From contig NC_092326.1 of the NCBI RefSeq assembly GCF_036785885.1, forward strand, positions 38,526,287-38,590,286: a stretch of DNA of 64,000 nucleotides, given 5' to 3'. Shown here one piece after another: positions 1 through 10,526 of this stretch. Position numbers and translations under genes: made by a program. Position 1 is the stretch's first letter. Each line of letters starts with the position of its first letter. Under the pieces are notes generated by a model. That model saw nothing but the letters and a program-made list of their open reading frames with translations, did no database searches and was not told the origin of the DNA. The DNA is from Coffea arabica (Eukaryota; Streptophyta; Magnoliopsida; Gentianales; Rubiaceae).

Positions 1-19
1 CTCTCTGCCTTATTATCAG

Positions 20-3000
20 ATATGAAAATTAAGAAACTAATGCCAATGGATGCGGAGTCACGCAGACTCATTGACTGGATGGAAAAAGGCCTGTCTATCT
101 CCTTATCTGCTGGAATTATAGCTCAGAATCTTATTCTCTCTATTTTATTTCACGCATGTTTCTTTTCATTTGTAGGTGTTTATGATGCATTACAGAAGAA
201 GTACCTGAAAACGCTTCTCTTTTGTGTGTGTGAAGCCGTTGAAGGGCCAATGATTGAAGAATATGCATGTAAGATGCTACAATTTAAATTTGCTCTGCAG
301 GAATTTGTGGTCGTGGAGATAATGTTGACAACACCGTATCATCTTTTACATGTGATATTTTGTACAACAACACTAAATCATGAATTCAGACAAAGACAGT
401 TGCATTTTAGTTTTTTTCTTGAGGAACTACCTTTGTGCTTCTACAGCTTAGGTTCATACCACTTTAAAATTTGCTTAGTGATGAACATAATACATAAAGC
501 AGGACATAGATACTGCTCTCTGTTTTAGGAAATTTGTTTTTTTAACATTCCACTGTTGCTTTGGTCATATATTAACACATTTGTTCCCACAGTTTCTTTC
601 AGTTATCCAAATTCTGATTCTCAAGAAGTTTCAATGAACATTAATCGTTCTGGAACCAAGAAGGGAGGGACCTTCAAATGCAATTCCACAAAAGAAGTTA
701 CTCCCAATGAGATGAGGTAGTTCAAGCAAGATAAGTGGATCTAGATTCTGGTTGTTGTTATGTTGAAAATGTTACTTTATTTCAAGAGTGGCTTGGAGTT
801 TTATGCAAGCCATTGTTTTCAGGAGTTCTGCATGTAAGATGGTCAGAACATTGGTTCAACTGATGAGAACTCTGGACCAGATGCCAGAAGAGGTACTTTA
901 CTGTTATTTTTAAACTTAAATTGAAATTACTTCTGTTACTCATACTTGAGGTCATTTTCTGTTTCCATGATTCTAAACCTAACATACTTATTTTCTTTCA
1001 GCGTATTATCCTGATGAAGCTCTTGTATGAGGATATCACGGTATGTGCTTTATCAAGTTATAATTTACCAGTTATTTCCACCACTCATTGTATTATTGAG
1101 TTTCTAAAGAACTTTAATAACTATTATTTGAGTTTCAGGTAGTTAAATTGTATACACACATAGATTGTCTATCCATTTTCTTCTTTGGAGTACATGACAC
1201 AGAAATTGAAATATTCAAGGATTCCCATAATTTACTGTCATACTCTTTGAGGTATTCTAATCTTCTATATCGGAAATATTTAGGTAATTAGTATATGAGG
1301 GGGATAGTTTAGTCTTCTGTTAGGACTCGAGTAGTTATGGCCATGCATATGGCAGGTATCTCATGGATTAATCCACCTCCATAAAGTTGCATTTATGGAT
1401 TCTTTAAAGTTGTGCATTTGCTTGGCTTCCTTATATTGTCCACATAAAGTAAGAGAAAAACTCTTGATCTTGCAGCCTGCTGATTATGAGCCTCCTTTCT
1501 TCCGAGGCTGCACAGAAGAGGAAGCTCAAAATCCCTGGAGTAAAATTCCTCTCAAGATGGAGGTTGGAAATGTCAACAGCAAGCATTTGGTACTAACTCT
1601 GAAGGTAAATGATGTAGCTGCGGGAAATTATGCTATTTAGGTCAAGGGCTGCATCTAATCCACATTGATTGTGATGGGAACTTGTGTAGGTTAAGAGTGT
1701 GCTTGATCCTTGTGAGGATGAACATGATGAAAACCAGGATGAAGTGAGCTTGGGAGCTGCTGATTCTTCTCAGACTGACGGAGATAGTGATTCTGATAGT
1801 GATGTAATGTCTCAATAGCACTTTCTGTTTAAACTTTCCCTCTTGCATACATAATTCAAGATGTTGCAACATACTAAAACTTTTTAACTGGAATTCATTT
1901 CAGGCCAGTATGTCAGATGAAGATCAATACATAGTTGCGCCAGTCGGTAAATGGACATTATTGTGTTGTGCTTTGCAAATTCTTGAAGATTCACCTTTTT
2001 TATGTAATTCAGCAAATAATTATTCTTTTGGCAGAAAAGCAGCAGGGTCCTGAAAATGGCACCACTGTTGACGAAGGTATACATCTACTTGCTTAAAAAA
2101 TAATACTGGACTTCAGGATCACAATCTGATCCATGGCAAGCTATTTGTTCAGATGATACTCAGGATCCGGCAGAGGATGGACAACAATTAGAGCGGGTAA
2201 AGGACTGGATCAACACGTACCACCTTGAAACCATTGAACTTACTGACATTCTCGCAAACTTTCCAGATATCTCAGTGGTAAGCAGTAGTTTATATGGTGA
2301 AATTATGTTAAAGAAAATCGATCTCTTTGAAAATCTTCTAATAAGCTTAATTAAGCACCTTCATAGTAAAGGAGTATGGTTCATGCTATCATTGTAAATT
2401 TCTATTGCAGGTTTTGATTGAAGGTAACTCAGAGACCTGTTTTGTGCTAAAGCTGATTACAAAACAAACTTACTGTTGCCACTGTTTCATCATTTCGTCC
2501 TGGTTTTACTCGTATCAGAAATCATGGATAAGCTCATTAAGGAAGGTGTACTATCAAAATCTGGTGAAGACAGTTATAATATCAACAAAAAGAAGGTAGC
2601 ACTTTTTCATTGGTTGATTAGCATTTTTTACTCATATTTGTTGTCGTGTCTTAATTTTTTTCCCTTTTTGGCAATGTGTCAATTGCAGAAATTTGACTAT
2701 GACTTTGATGTTGTGAAAGAAGAAACCAATGTTCAAATGTTACCAATTGGAAAGTACAGTACAGATGATGGTCTTATGTACATGAAGGTGAGTTATTTTG
2801 AAATTTCTTGTCCACGTTTGGCAAAATTTAATATCATTTAGCAGCTAATCTTTTGGACCATCAGAATTTCCTCTGTAAAGCATGTCAACCTCATTTAAGG
2901 ATACGTTGCAGCATACTACTGAGCTCATGAGTATGCAATATGAGCTGCCATTGGTTTTATGTAACCAGAAAAGGAAATAGAAAGAACTGCTGAAGAGTGT

Positions 3001-4496
3001 GCTATGTTGTCTACTTTATGCTTAAATTTTTAGTTGGGTCTATTGATTCTTTATTGCCTGATTACTATGGAAATGCAACAATTGTTGTTTTTGTTTCAAG
3101 AAGAGATTTTTTTCCAATTCGACTACTGCACATCCTCTGGAACCGATGGGCAGAGCTGCTTTGTTTTTTATTGCGAGTCCGGTTTGATTGACTAAATAAG
3201 AATTTTGAGGTAAAACGTGGAAAATAAGAATCTAAATAAAGGGTAGGATAACTTGGAGTTCATCAAAATTCGGTTATCCCTGCATCACATTTGACGAAGA
3301 CTGTGGTTATGAAGTCAAGTTGCTCTCCAGGTCGCTATTTCTTTCCTATATTCCTACATAGCTTGTAAAATGGTTCTCTCTTTTTTTCAGGCTTTGTATC
3401 ATGCTCTCCCAATGAACTACATCACTGCTGCAAAGCTTCAGAGTAAACTCGATGGAGAAGCCAACCTGACCACTGTGCGGAAGTTAATAAATAAAATGAC
3501 CCAAGATGGCTTTGTTGAGGCTAACAGTAACCGCAAATTAGGTACATTCAGTTCAAACACGTCGTCTAGTCTTTATGTTTGGAAGCAGCTGTATCATTTA
3601 CATTTTTCAGTTTTCGTCTTAGGGAGGCGAGTCATACACTCAGACCTGACAGAGAAAAAGTTGTTGGAAGTCAAGAAAGCCCTGGACTTGGATGCCATGG
3701 TGATAGTCGTCGTTTTTTACACTTTCACTTAGAAGGCTTATATAATAGTGCACGTCTTTAATTATTCCTAATCAACTTTTTTATGGCCAGGATGTGGATG
3801 TGAATGAATCTACTAAAAAGGCCAACCGTCCAGAGATTGAGGCAAATGGTACTTGATCATATCTCCTCTGTACTTTTGGATGAGAGAGATGACTCTTGCA
3901 TGCTGTAATGGAAATTAATGATGTTGTTGGTGGCTAATTAGGAAATAGTCACAAGGATTTGTCCACCTGTGGTGGCCTTCACTCTATTGGATCAGATCTT
4001 ACACGTACCAGAGGCCGATCTGATGGATATGAGAATGGCTCTATTAGGAGCGAGCACACCGTCTCAAAGAGAAAGGAGCACGGAAATACGCCCATGAGTA
4101 GAGCTGAGGTTTTTTCAGTCATGAAATGACAAAAACCATCTATTGAAAGCAACACAATTCTATCTGTTTGTTGATATATTTCAGTGGTTTGATTTTAACG
4201 TATTGGCGTTTGACAGCCCGTGGCTTCTGGGGAGAGTTTTGCTGCTGGGGCTGAGAATGGCAGAGAAAAATCAAACGCAAATCTCCAAGATGAAGTTGAC
4301 ACTGTTTTATGTAGCAGGTCTACACAAGGCAAGCGTTACAGGAAAGCAAGCACGGTATGCTCTAAATTTGCCGCCATAAACTGGTTAGATATTTGTCATC
4401 CTGATATAATTCTCTCCTGAGATGTACCATTTTCTTTCACAGGTCAGAGAGCCAATCCTTCAGTACATAAAGCGCCAGAAATCTCAAGCTCAGTAG
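20..4496 (+). CDS. ASY1: ASY1/HOP1-like meiotic HORMA-domain protein (5' exons missing)
   Basis: Chromosome axis protein of meiosis, needed for synapsis and inter-homologue recombination in plants (family knowledge). The window starts just before an exon that encodes the HORMA motif [16 protein letters not shown] place 19 exons at 20-88, 176-268, 593-716, 823-892, 1002-1040, 1476-1604, 1690-1803, 1904-1946, 2035-2076, 2153-2277, 2411-2423, 2519-2595, 2689-2787, 3391-3541, 3623-3699, 3791-3848, 3942-4108, 4217-4354 and 4443-4496. They sum to an open frame of about 559 residues. HORMA motifs seen are [21 protein letters not shown] and [16 protein letters not shown]. An acidic, serine-rich linker follows, then a SWIRM-like region ([22 protein letters not shown]), a winged-helix-like part ([21 protein letters not shown]), and a basic tail ending [13 protein letters not shown]. 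The first intron appears to be GC-AG and one exon is only 13 nt. No premature stop is seen, so the gene looks functional. Confidence 0.93.
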
Positions 4497-5108
4497 AAGC
4501 AGTATAACGGTTGTTTTTCGGGTTTACTCTTCTGTTTCTTCAGACATTATTGTATTATACAAGCTTTCAAAAGGCTGTAGTATGTCCAATCCCGGGTCAT
4601 ATCTGTTTCCTAGAGATTTAGAAACTTCTTTAAGTTCTTTCCTGTTTTATCTACAGTAGTTAGTTGAATGAGTGGATTCCATGTTTGTCATACATGCCAA
4701 ATGTTCTATTAACTTCTTCAAATTGCAAATTAAATAGTACCAGTGGTATTAAAATTCTTATTCCCACCTCCTCGTGTCTTGGGTTTTTATTTATTTATTT
4801 ATTTTCCATTTTCTGTCCTCTATCGGGATTATATATGGATTTTTCCGTAGTGTTTTAAGAATCATGTTTGATTTATTGAAGTAGACAGACTTTGGGTTAT
4901 GTCTTTATGATATGTGATTGTCCACGCTTAAGTACTAGCAAAATCTCGACATTGAAAATTGAGTAAATGTGTGTTCATTGTCCCATGAGTTACACCCTTT
5001 TTTGTCCCCTCCTCAGAATAATTTGACACGAAGAAATATTTGACATATCCGTATATTTGTACACCAACTTCTATTTAGCTACCCAGATGCGACTCTACTG
5101 CCATTTGG
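4497..5108. other. Intergenic: ASY1 3' flank and PPR 5' flank
   Basis: AT-rich spacer between two genes on the same strand. It presumably holds the ASY1 3'UTR and polyadenylation signals and the promoter of the PPR gene. No repeat, RNA gene or further coding segment is recognised. Confidence 0.5.
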
Positions 5109-7028
5109 ATGAGACTATTTTGGACTGTTCGTAGACAAATTTCTTCTGTTAACACTACCAATTTCAAATTACCTACCCCAGTTCAACTCAACCATTTGCT
5201 TCAACTCTGCAGCAATTCTAAAGCGCTAAACCAAGGAAAACAGGCCCATCAGCAAATCATCATTAATGGGCTTCAACAGAATTATTTCATGTCTACCAAA
5301 TTGGTTCAAATGTATGCAGACTGCAACAAGATAGAGATCGCCCGCCGGTTGTTTGACAAATTGTCTGAACCAAACGTGTTCGCTTGGACTGCTATCATTG
5401 CGTTCTACTCGCGAAATGGGATTTTTAACGAGTGCATATTCACTTACAAAGAAATGAAACTCAAGGGTGTGTTGCCTGATAATTACGTGTTTCCGAAGGC
5501 TTTGAAAGCGTGCGCTGTGAGTTTGCATTTAGAAGTTGGCATTCAGCTTCATAAAGATGTAATTGTGTGTGGAGTGGAAATTAATGTCCGGGTTTGCAAT
5601 GCTTTGATTGATATGTATTCAAAATGTGGGGAGCTTGGTTCTGGAAGGTTGGTTTTTGATCTTATGGTGGGGAGAGATTTGTTGTCATGGAATGCAATGA
5701 TTTCAGGGTACGTATATAATGAATTTGCTGAGCTGGCTGTGGGAATGCTGGGGTCTATGAGATTGGATGGGATGGAGCCTGATATTGTAGCTTGGAATTC
5801 TGTAATGGATGCTTATTGTCGAATGGGGCAATGTGACGACGCATTGAAAATATTTAGGCAGATTGAGGAACCTACTGTAATATCATGGACAATTTTGATA
5901 TCTGGTTATTCTAGAATAGGAAAACATGTAGAAGCTCTGGATCTTTTTAGGACTATGGTTCGCCGAGGAAAAGTTTGTCCGGATGTAGACTGCCTTTCCA
6001 GTGTCCTTGCTGCCTGTCAACATTCTGGGGTGTTGAGATTTGGACAAGAGATTCATGCTTCTGGGATTAAAGTTCAACTAGGGAATGCATTTTACAAGTC
6101 AGCTGGGCCTGCCTTGGCTGCCCTATACGCCAAGTGTGGGAGAGCTCAAGACGTAGAGCATGTATTTGGCTTGATGGATACGTCTGATGTTGTAACTTGG
6201 AACGCCATGATTCTTGGCTTTGCCGAATTAGGAAGGGTGGATTCGGCTGTGAAGTGCTTCACAGACATGCAAAGCATGGGAATTAAGAATGATCACACAA
6301 CAGTTTCCACTCTTTTGCCAGTATGTGACCTGAAACTCGGGAAACAAATCCATGCCTACATTATAAAAGGCAATTTTACTCTAGCAAGTCCGGTTTGTAA
6401 CGCACTCATTCACATGTATGCCAAATGTGGAGATGTTGATATTGCCTATTCGGTATTTTCTCAAATGGAATCGCGGGATTTGGTATCATGGAATACAATG
6501 ATTCGAGCCTTTGGAATGAATGGCTGCGGCCAAGCAGCTGTTAAACTCCTTGAAGAGATGTGTAGTTCTGGTGTTAGCCCCAGCTCTTTGACATTCGCTT
6601 CTGTGCTGTCAGCTTGCAGTCATTCTGGTCTTGTAAACGAGGGTCTCAAGATTTTCGACAGGATGAGCACTGATTTTGGCTTCAAACCTCAGACAGGACA
6701 CTTTACATGTCTTGTTGATTTACTAGCACGTGCTGGTCAGCTGGATGATGCTGTTGACTTCATCAGAAAAATGCCTCATGGGCCTGATAAACATATCTGG
6801 GGTTCTATACTTGCTGCCTCTCTAGAACAGCAAAGCATAAGAATTGGAGTCCTGGCTTCAGAGCATCTGGTCAATCTGGAGCCAGAAAATGCTGGACACT
6901 ACGTGACATTGTCAAATCTATATGCTAAAGCTGGAAGACCAGATGATGCTGTGAGAGTACGGAGGTTAATGGAAAGCAGAGGATTGGTCAAGCAATTTGG
7001 ATATAGCAGTGTCAGTAGTGGAAGCTGA
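5109..7028 (+). CDS. Pentatricopeptide repeat protein, PLS class, E subgroup
   Basis: Single-exon frame of 639 residues, as is usual for plant PLS-class PPR genes. These are RNA-binding organelle proteins, often acting in C-to-U editing (family knowledge). Repeat signatures are plain: CNALIDMYSKCGELGSGRLV (around residue 162), DLLSWNAMISGYV, VISWTILISGYSRIG, VVTWNAMILGFAELG, VCNALIHMYAKCGDVDIAYS, DLVSWNTMIRAFGMNG and FASVLSACSHSGLVNEGLKI. The C-terminus (residues about 555-635, with HIWGSILAAS and NAGHYVTLSNLYAKAGR) is an E domain. The protein stops soon after, with no DYW deaminase domain, so an editing role would need a partner. The basic, hydroxylated N-terminus (MRLFWTVRRQISSVNTTNF) could be a mitochondrial or plastid transit peptide. 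The ATG at 5109 is the first in frame. The target RNA cannot be read from the sequence, and I do not assign an orthologue. Confidence 0.93.
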   Translation: MRLFWTVRRQISSVNTTNFKLPTPVQLNHLLQLCSNSKALNQGKQAHQQIIINGLQQNYFMSTKLVQMYADCNKIEIARRLFDKLSEPNVFAWTAIIAFYSRNGIFNECIFTYKEMKLKGVLPDNYVFPKALKACAVSLHLEVGIQLHKDVIVCGVEINVRVCNALIDMYSKCGELGSGRLVFDLMVGRDLLSWNAMISGYVYNEFAELAVGMLGSMRLDGMEPDIVAWNSVMDAYCRMGQCDDALKIFRQIEEPTVISWTILISGYSRIGKHVEALDLFRTMVRRGKVCPDVDCLSSVLAACQHSGVLRFGQEIHASGIKVQLGNAFYKSAGPALAALYAKCGRAQDVEHVFGLMDTSDVVTWNAMILGFAELGRVDSAVKCFTDMQSMGIKNDHTTVSTLLPVCDLKLGKQIHAYIIKGNFTLASPVCNALIHMYAKCGDVDIAYSVFSQMESRDLVSWNTMIRAFGMNGCGQAAVKLLEEMCSSGVSPSSLTFASVLSACSHSGLVNEGLKIFDRMSTDFGFKPQTGHFTCLVDLLARAGQLDDAVDFIRKMPHGPDKHIWGSILAASLEQQSIRIGVLASEHLVNLEPENAGHYVTLSNLYAKAGRPDDAVRVRRLMESRGLVKQFGYSSVSSGS

Positions 7029-7448
7029 ATTAGCGGCACCATTCAATTCTCAAAGGGTTTGTTCAAGGCATCTGTGACTCGAAAGGTTATCAGTCAATAG
7101 TGCCTCAAGAAATGCGACCGAGGATTTGAAGCCAAGGAAATGCCATCTTTGTAACTTTCATCTAGGAATGTAAATTCAATATTTTCTTGAGGGCGGATGT
7201 GCTAAAATGTAGTAATTAGTATGTCTCCAAACGTGGTCAAATTAGATGATTGAACAAGTATAAACTAGACTAATCTCGGATTAAAGGTTAGCTGTATGGT
7301 GACCAAGCCACAAAGCTGGGGTACATACCAAGACCCCATAATATTATAGAATTGAAGCAAAGTACAGAAACCTGTTTTGGTTCAACTATACTGGAAACAA
7401 CGATCACACTAATCAAAATCCTTTTCTCTTTCACCATTTCATCTTGTT
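7029..7448. other. Intergenic: PPR 3' flank
   Basis: Short spacer between the convergent PPR gene and the carboxypeptidase pseudogene. It presumably contains the PPR 3'UTR. Nothing else is recognised. Confidence 0.5.
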
Positions 7449-9285
7449 CTAGCTTGATGATGGAAGCTGTCCTTCCATGAAGGATGAGAATACAGCAAGT
7501 GCGCGAGCGGGCTGATAGCGAGGAACCAAAAGTCCAGCTCCTCGTACGGTCACAAATGTTAATTCTGATATTCCACCACATATCCTCCAACCTGATCAAT
7601 CCTGATTTAGATCACGTTTATTCAACACTAAGTGTTGGACAGAAATAAAAATGACTTGAAAAAGGTATAATACATCTGAGATTCAGCCTTTTGTTACCTC
7701 GCCTTGGGTGTGCCAAGGATGAAAAGTGGTTTTCCTTTTCACAGATACCTCTAACTTGTTTATCGCATACCTAGTTGCCGTCAGTCACAGGTATTAAAGT
7801 CATTTGTATCTCCACTTCAATTCAAAATTGTTCCATTTTCTTAGTTTACACATGAAATGGAAAGGTAGAATCTCGTTAATGCTAGCTTTTACACAACCAC
7901 AAGGTCATCACTTAGTTACCTATAAATCCACAAGTTGATGCCACTTGCCATTAGCTCCTTGATTGTAGGTAAAACTGTGTCCGGTTCAAAGACTCGGCCG
8001 AGACCGAGACGATTCGACCGAGTTGTCACCAGAACAGGGCTTTCCATTTCAATACCGAGACGAGATTACTCCGAGATAATGGATCGCCGAGAACTCGGCC
8101 AAGACGTCTCCGAGAAAGATAAAAGTGGCCGAATTGCCTTGAATTAACTCGAATTTTTATTATTTTTGCTATTTTTTTATTATCAAAAATTTGCATCTGG
8201 TCGAGACCGTCACCAATACGTTGAAACCAATATGGAACGGTCTGTGTCATGACCTTGACCGCAACCACGCCTTTGAACCATGGTCTGGACTATCTGTCCA
8301 ATTAATGGAGTTGCTATAAATGAAAATCCAAGTAACAGAACTATGTTGGTAATTCAGAGTAAAGTGTACAGAAACGCACATATATTGGAATAATGATTTT
8401 AAATAATGTAATGGTATGATTCCATACGTACCTGCACAAACTCGAAGGTCCAGATGTTCCTGTTGTAGTCGCATGAAGTGATTTTTGCACGTCAGGATTG
8501 TTTAGGTAGGATAATGCATAATCATCCGCCCATGGATCTGCTCCAGATATCTATTTCAATCATGGAACAAAGGTGATTTGATATTTCATTCAGATGAGAA
8601 TAGAGAGGTGATAATGTCATAAATGAAGAATCACATTCTACCGAAGGAGTATTTGAAGCAGAAGATCACAAGGGAGAATATATGTCATAATAATTGATAT
8701 TGCCAAGTGCCTTTCCCTCTTGTTCTAGGTAGTTTACACAAGCATCTGATACGGAACCATCTGTAGCAACGCAATTTGTAACTAAACCTTAATACATTTC
8801 ATCAGGTATTAGGCTGTGTGACCACAAAAAATCATGTTGCCCCTTCCATTCCGTTTCTGTATCCAGAATTGCATTTCCAATCTGAAAATAACAAGAAATA
8901 TCACCATTAGATGCAGAACATATAGATTGTAGATGTTCAAACAACAAACGTTCATGGAACCAATAAAGGAAAAAGAAGAGATTAAAACTGACTGCAATTC
9001 CTTTCAAGTTGATCACTGCTTGGTTAGTTATTTTGTTGTTATGGAGGACAAGTTGAGGTACGTGATGGCCAGCAAAAGAGGTTTGCTAGAAGTGTTTTCA
9101 GATTCGACAAAATAGTAAAAGAGAGCTCGACCAACCTTAGGATCAACAGTGACGTACCCAGAATACAGATCAAAATTCACTCGTTTTGGTTGCCCTGGCA
9201 ATGCCATGATTTTGTTGGCCTCCTTCAACCCCTCGAGGTCCAATGTAAACTGGGCAATACTCGTTTGTTGAATCCTCATCATCAA
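7449..9285 (-). pseudogene. Serine carboxypeptidase-like (SCPL) pseudogene
   Basis: Six exon-like pieces on the minus strand follow SCPL order. 9285 to about 9110: [20 protein letters not shown] and [11 protein letters not shown], ending where WLNGGPGCSS is expected. 8881 to about 8640: IGNAILDTETEWKG, WSHSLIPDE and NINYYDIYSPL, with in-frame TAA and TGA stops. 8550-8432: ADDYALSYLNNPDVQKSLHA. 8313-7920: INWTDSP, then a 302-bp MITE, then VLPTIKELMASGINLWIY. 7814-7698: RYAINKLEV and HPWHTQGE, out of frame with its 5' part. 7591-7449: VGGYVVEYQ, a one-base frameshift, then [20 protein letters not shown]. The exons with the oxyanion-hole motif and the GESYAG catalytic serine were not found. The catalytic histidine of GAGH is a leucine codon here. 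Introns keep splice-like ends, so this is a decayed genomic gene and not a retrocopy. It cannot encode an active enzyme. Confidence 0.88.
7981..8282. mobile_element. MITE with GGTTCAAAG ends, Mutator-like, in an SCPL exon
   Basis: Terminal inverted repeat GGTTCAAAG at the left and CTTTGAACC at the right. The interior resembles the element at 57138-57470: both share TCGAATTTTTATTATTTTT, AAAAATTTGC and a GGAACGGT block. It has no coding capacity. It interrupts the SCPL exon between the codons for WTDSP and VLP. No perfect target duplication remains; only a weak CCAGAC/CCGGAC match is seen at the edges. Mutator-type assignment comes from the 9-bp duplication of its relative at 57129-57479. Confidence 0.75.
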
Positions 9286-9985
9286 TTTGATCTCTTTAAG
9301 CTCTGCGAATTGACAAATTTTGGTAGAGTCTCGAATCCTTTTCCATCATTACATTGTACAACAGAAACTATACAGGCTTATCAGGGTAAGGTATAAGACT
9401 TGTCTGCCTTTCGTCCTTGACAGGTTGAGCATAAGCTATAAAAGTGATTGTTAGGAAATAGATGTTTACTCAACAGTACTATATGATAATTGTTTCCAAA
9501 CAAATTCACCTTGCCATTTCATAACTGGAAATTTTGTAGGGGAAAATAAAATTCAGTCTTCAATGTTTGTTTATGACTCGATTCGGCATTTAGGTAAACA
9601 TGCTGGTACAATAACATATTACCATTTTATGAAGGAAAAGCGTACTAGTTTCTCTGCAAAATATTATTATTAATTCGTTAAGGTGCTAAATTATCATTCA
9701 AAGTCCATATTCTGCAACTTGATTTTGTTGGAAAGCTGTTTCAAGTTTTGAAATTTGACTCAAAATTGGATGGCCAAATTCCAATTTCTTGCTCTTTTTC
9801 CATTCTGCCTTTCGCGTTTTCAAGAACTTCGAACTTTTCTTCCTTGATGATAGCATTAAGAATCTGGATTTTTTGAACTTCCTACTTCAAAACCATTATA
9901 TTGTTCATTTACCACATGTCATCAAACAAGAAGAGCTTGAATGTATGGTGCTTTCATCCTTCCCATGCCTGCAACGTAAAGATGT
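9286..9985. other. Intergenic DNA upstream of the SCPL pseudogene
   Basis: AT-rich, without recognisable coding segments. An open frame of 90 codons overlaps its right end and runs into the copia LTR; it has no recognisable similarity and I regard it as chance. The last five bases (GATGT, 9981-9985) are the left target duplication of COPIA-1. Confidence 0.5.
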
Positions 9986-10521
9986 TGTTAGGACTGGCTT
10001 AGGAATAAATAAACTAAAGTTGGAACAAAATAGGTGGTATAACCGACCATATAATATTTAAGCGATATAATCGACTATATAATGATTAAGCGGTAAAATC
10101 GACCATATAAAAGGGTTGTGGCAACCTAATAAAAACAAATAACAAAGCAAAATAAAAGACATCAAAATTTGCGTTGTTCGGTCAAATTGACCTACGTCCA
10201 TAGACGAGGGAGGAGCAATATTTCTACTATCAACAAGAAATACAAAAGCAGTAGGAAAGTGGTTCCTAGGCCACAATGGTACTTACAAAATGTTTAGGAA
10301 ATATTCATAAACTCAAAACAAGAGAATCTAAAATATTTGACTATAAATGGGTTAGATGACCCAAGAAACTAATAGCTCATATAATGCTCTCTTGAGCGAC
10401 GCGATTTAAAACCTTCATAAGGCTCCTTTATTTATAGGAAACCAAAGGAAGAATTCCTTTGGCTTCTATCGATGTGGAACGAAGCAAAAAACGCGTTGGT
10501 CAACAAACGCGTCGTTCAACA
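9986..10521 (-). repeat. COPIA-1 3' LTR (left)
   Basis: Begins TGTTAGGACT and ends GTTCAACA in plus orientation, and matches 14799-15337 throughout. Near its left end it holds about three imperfect copies of a roughly 26-bp motif of the type ATAACCGACCATATAAT. The adjacent interior (AAGGTGAAAATT on the minus strand) is a plausible polypurine tract. Confidence 0.93.
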
Positions 10522-10526
10522 AATTT

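Noticed and set aside
2405..2599. ASY1 exon extended through the intron at 2424-2518
   Set aside because: The frame would add foreign residues between VLIE and EIMD; the 13-nt exon gives the expected family sequence.
5226..5528. Minus-strand frame within the PPR gene
   Set aside because: Antisense shadow with no domain similarity; the plus-strand frame is clearly coding.
9789..10061. 90-codon plus-strand frame
   Set aside because: Crosses into the COPIA-1 LTR and has no recognisable similarity.
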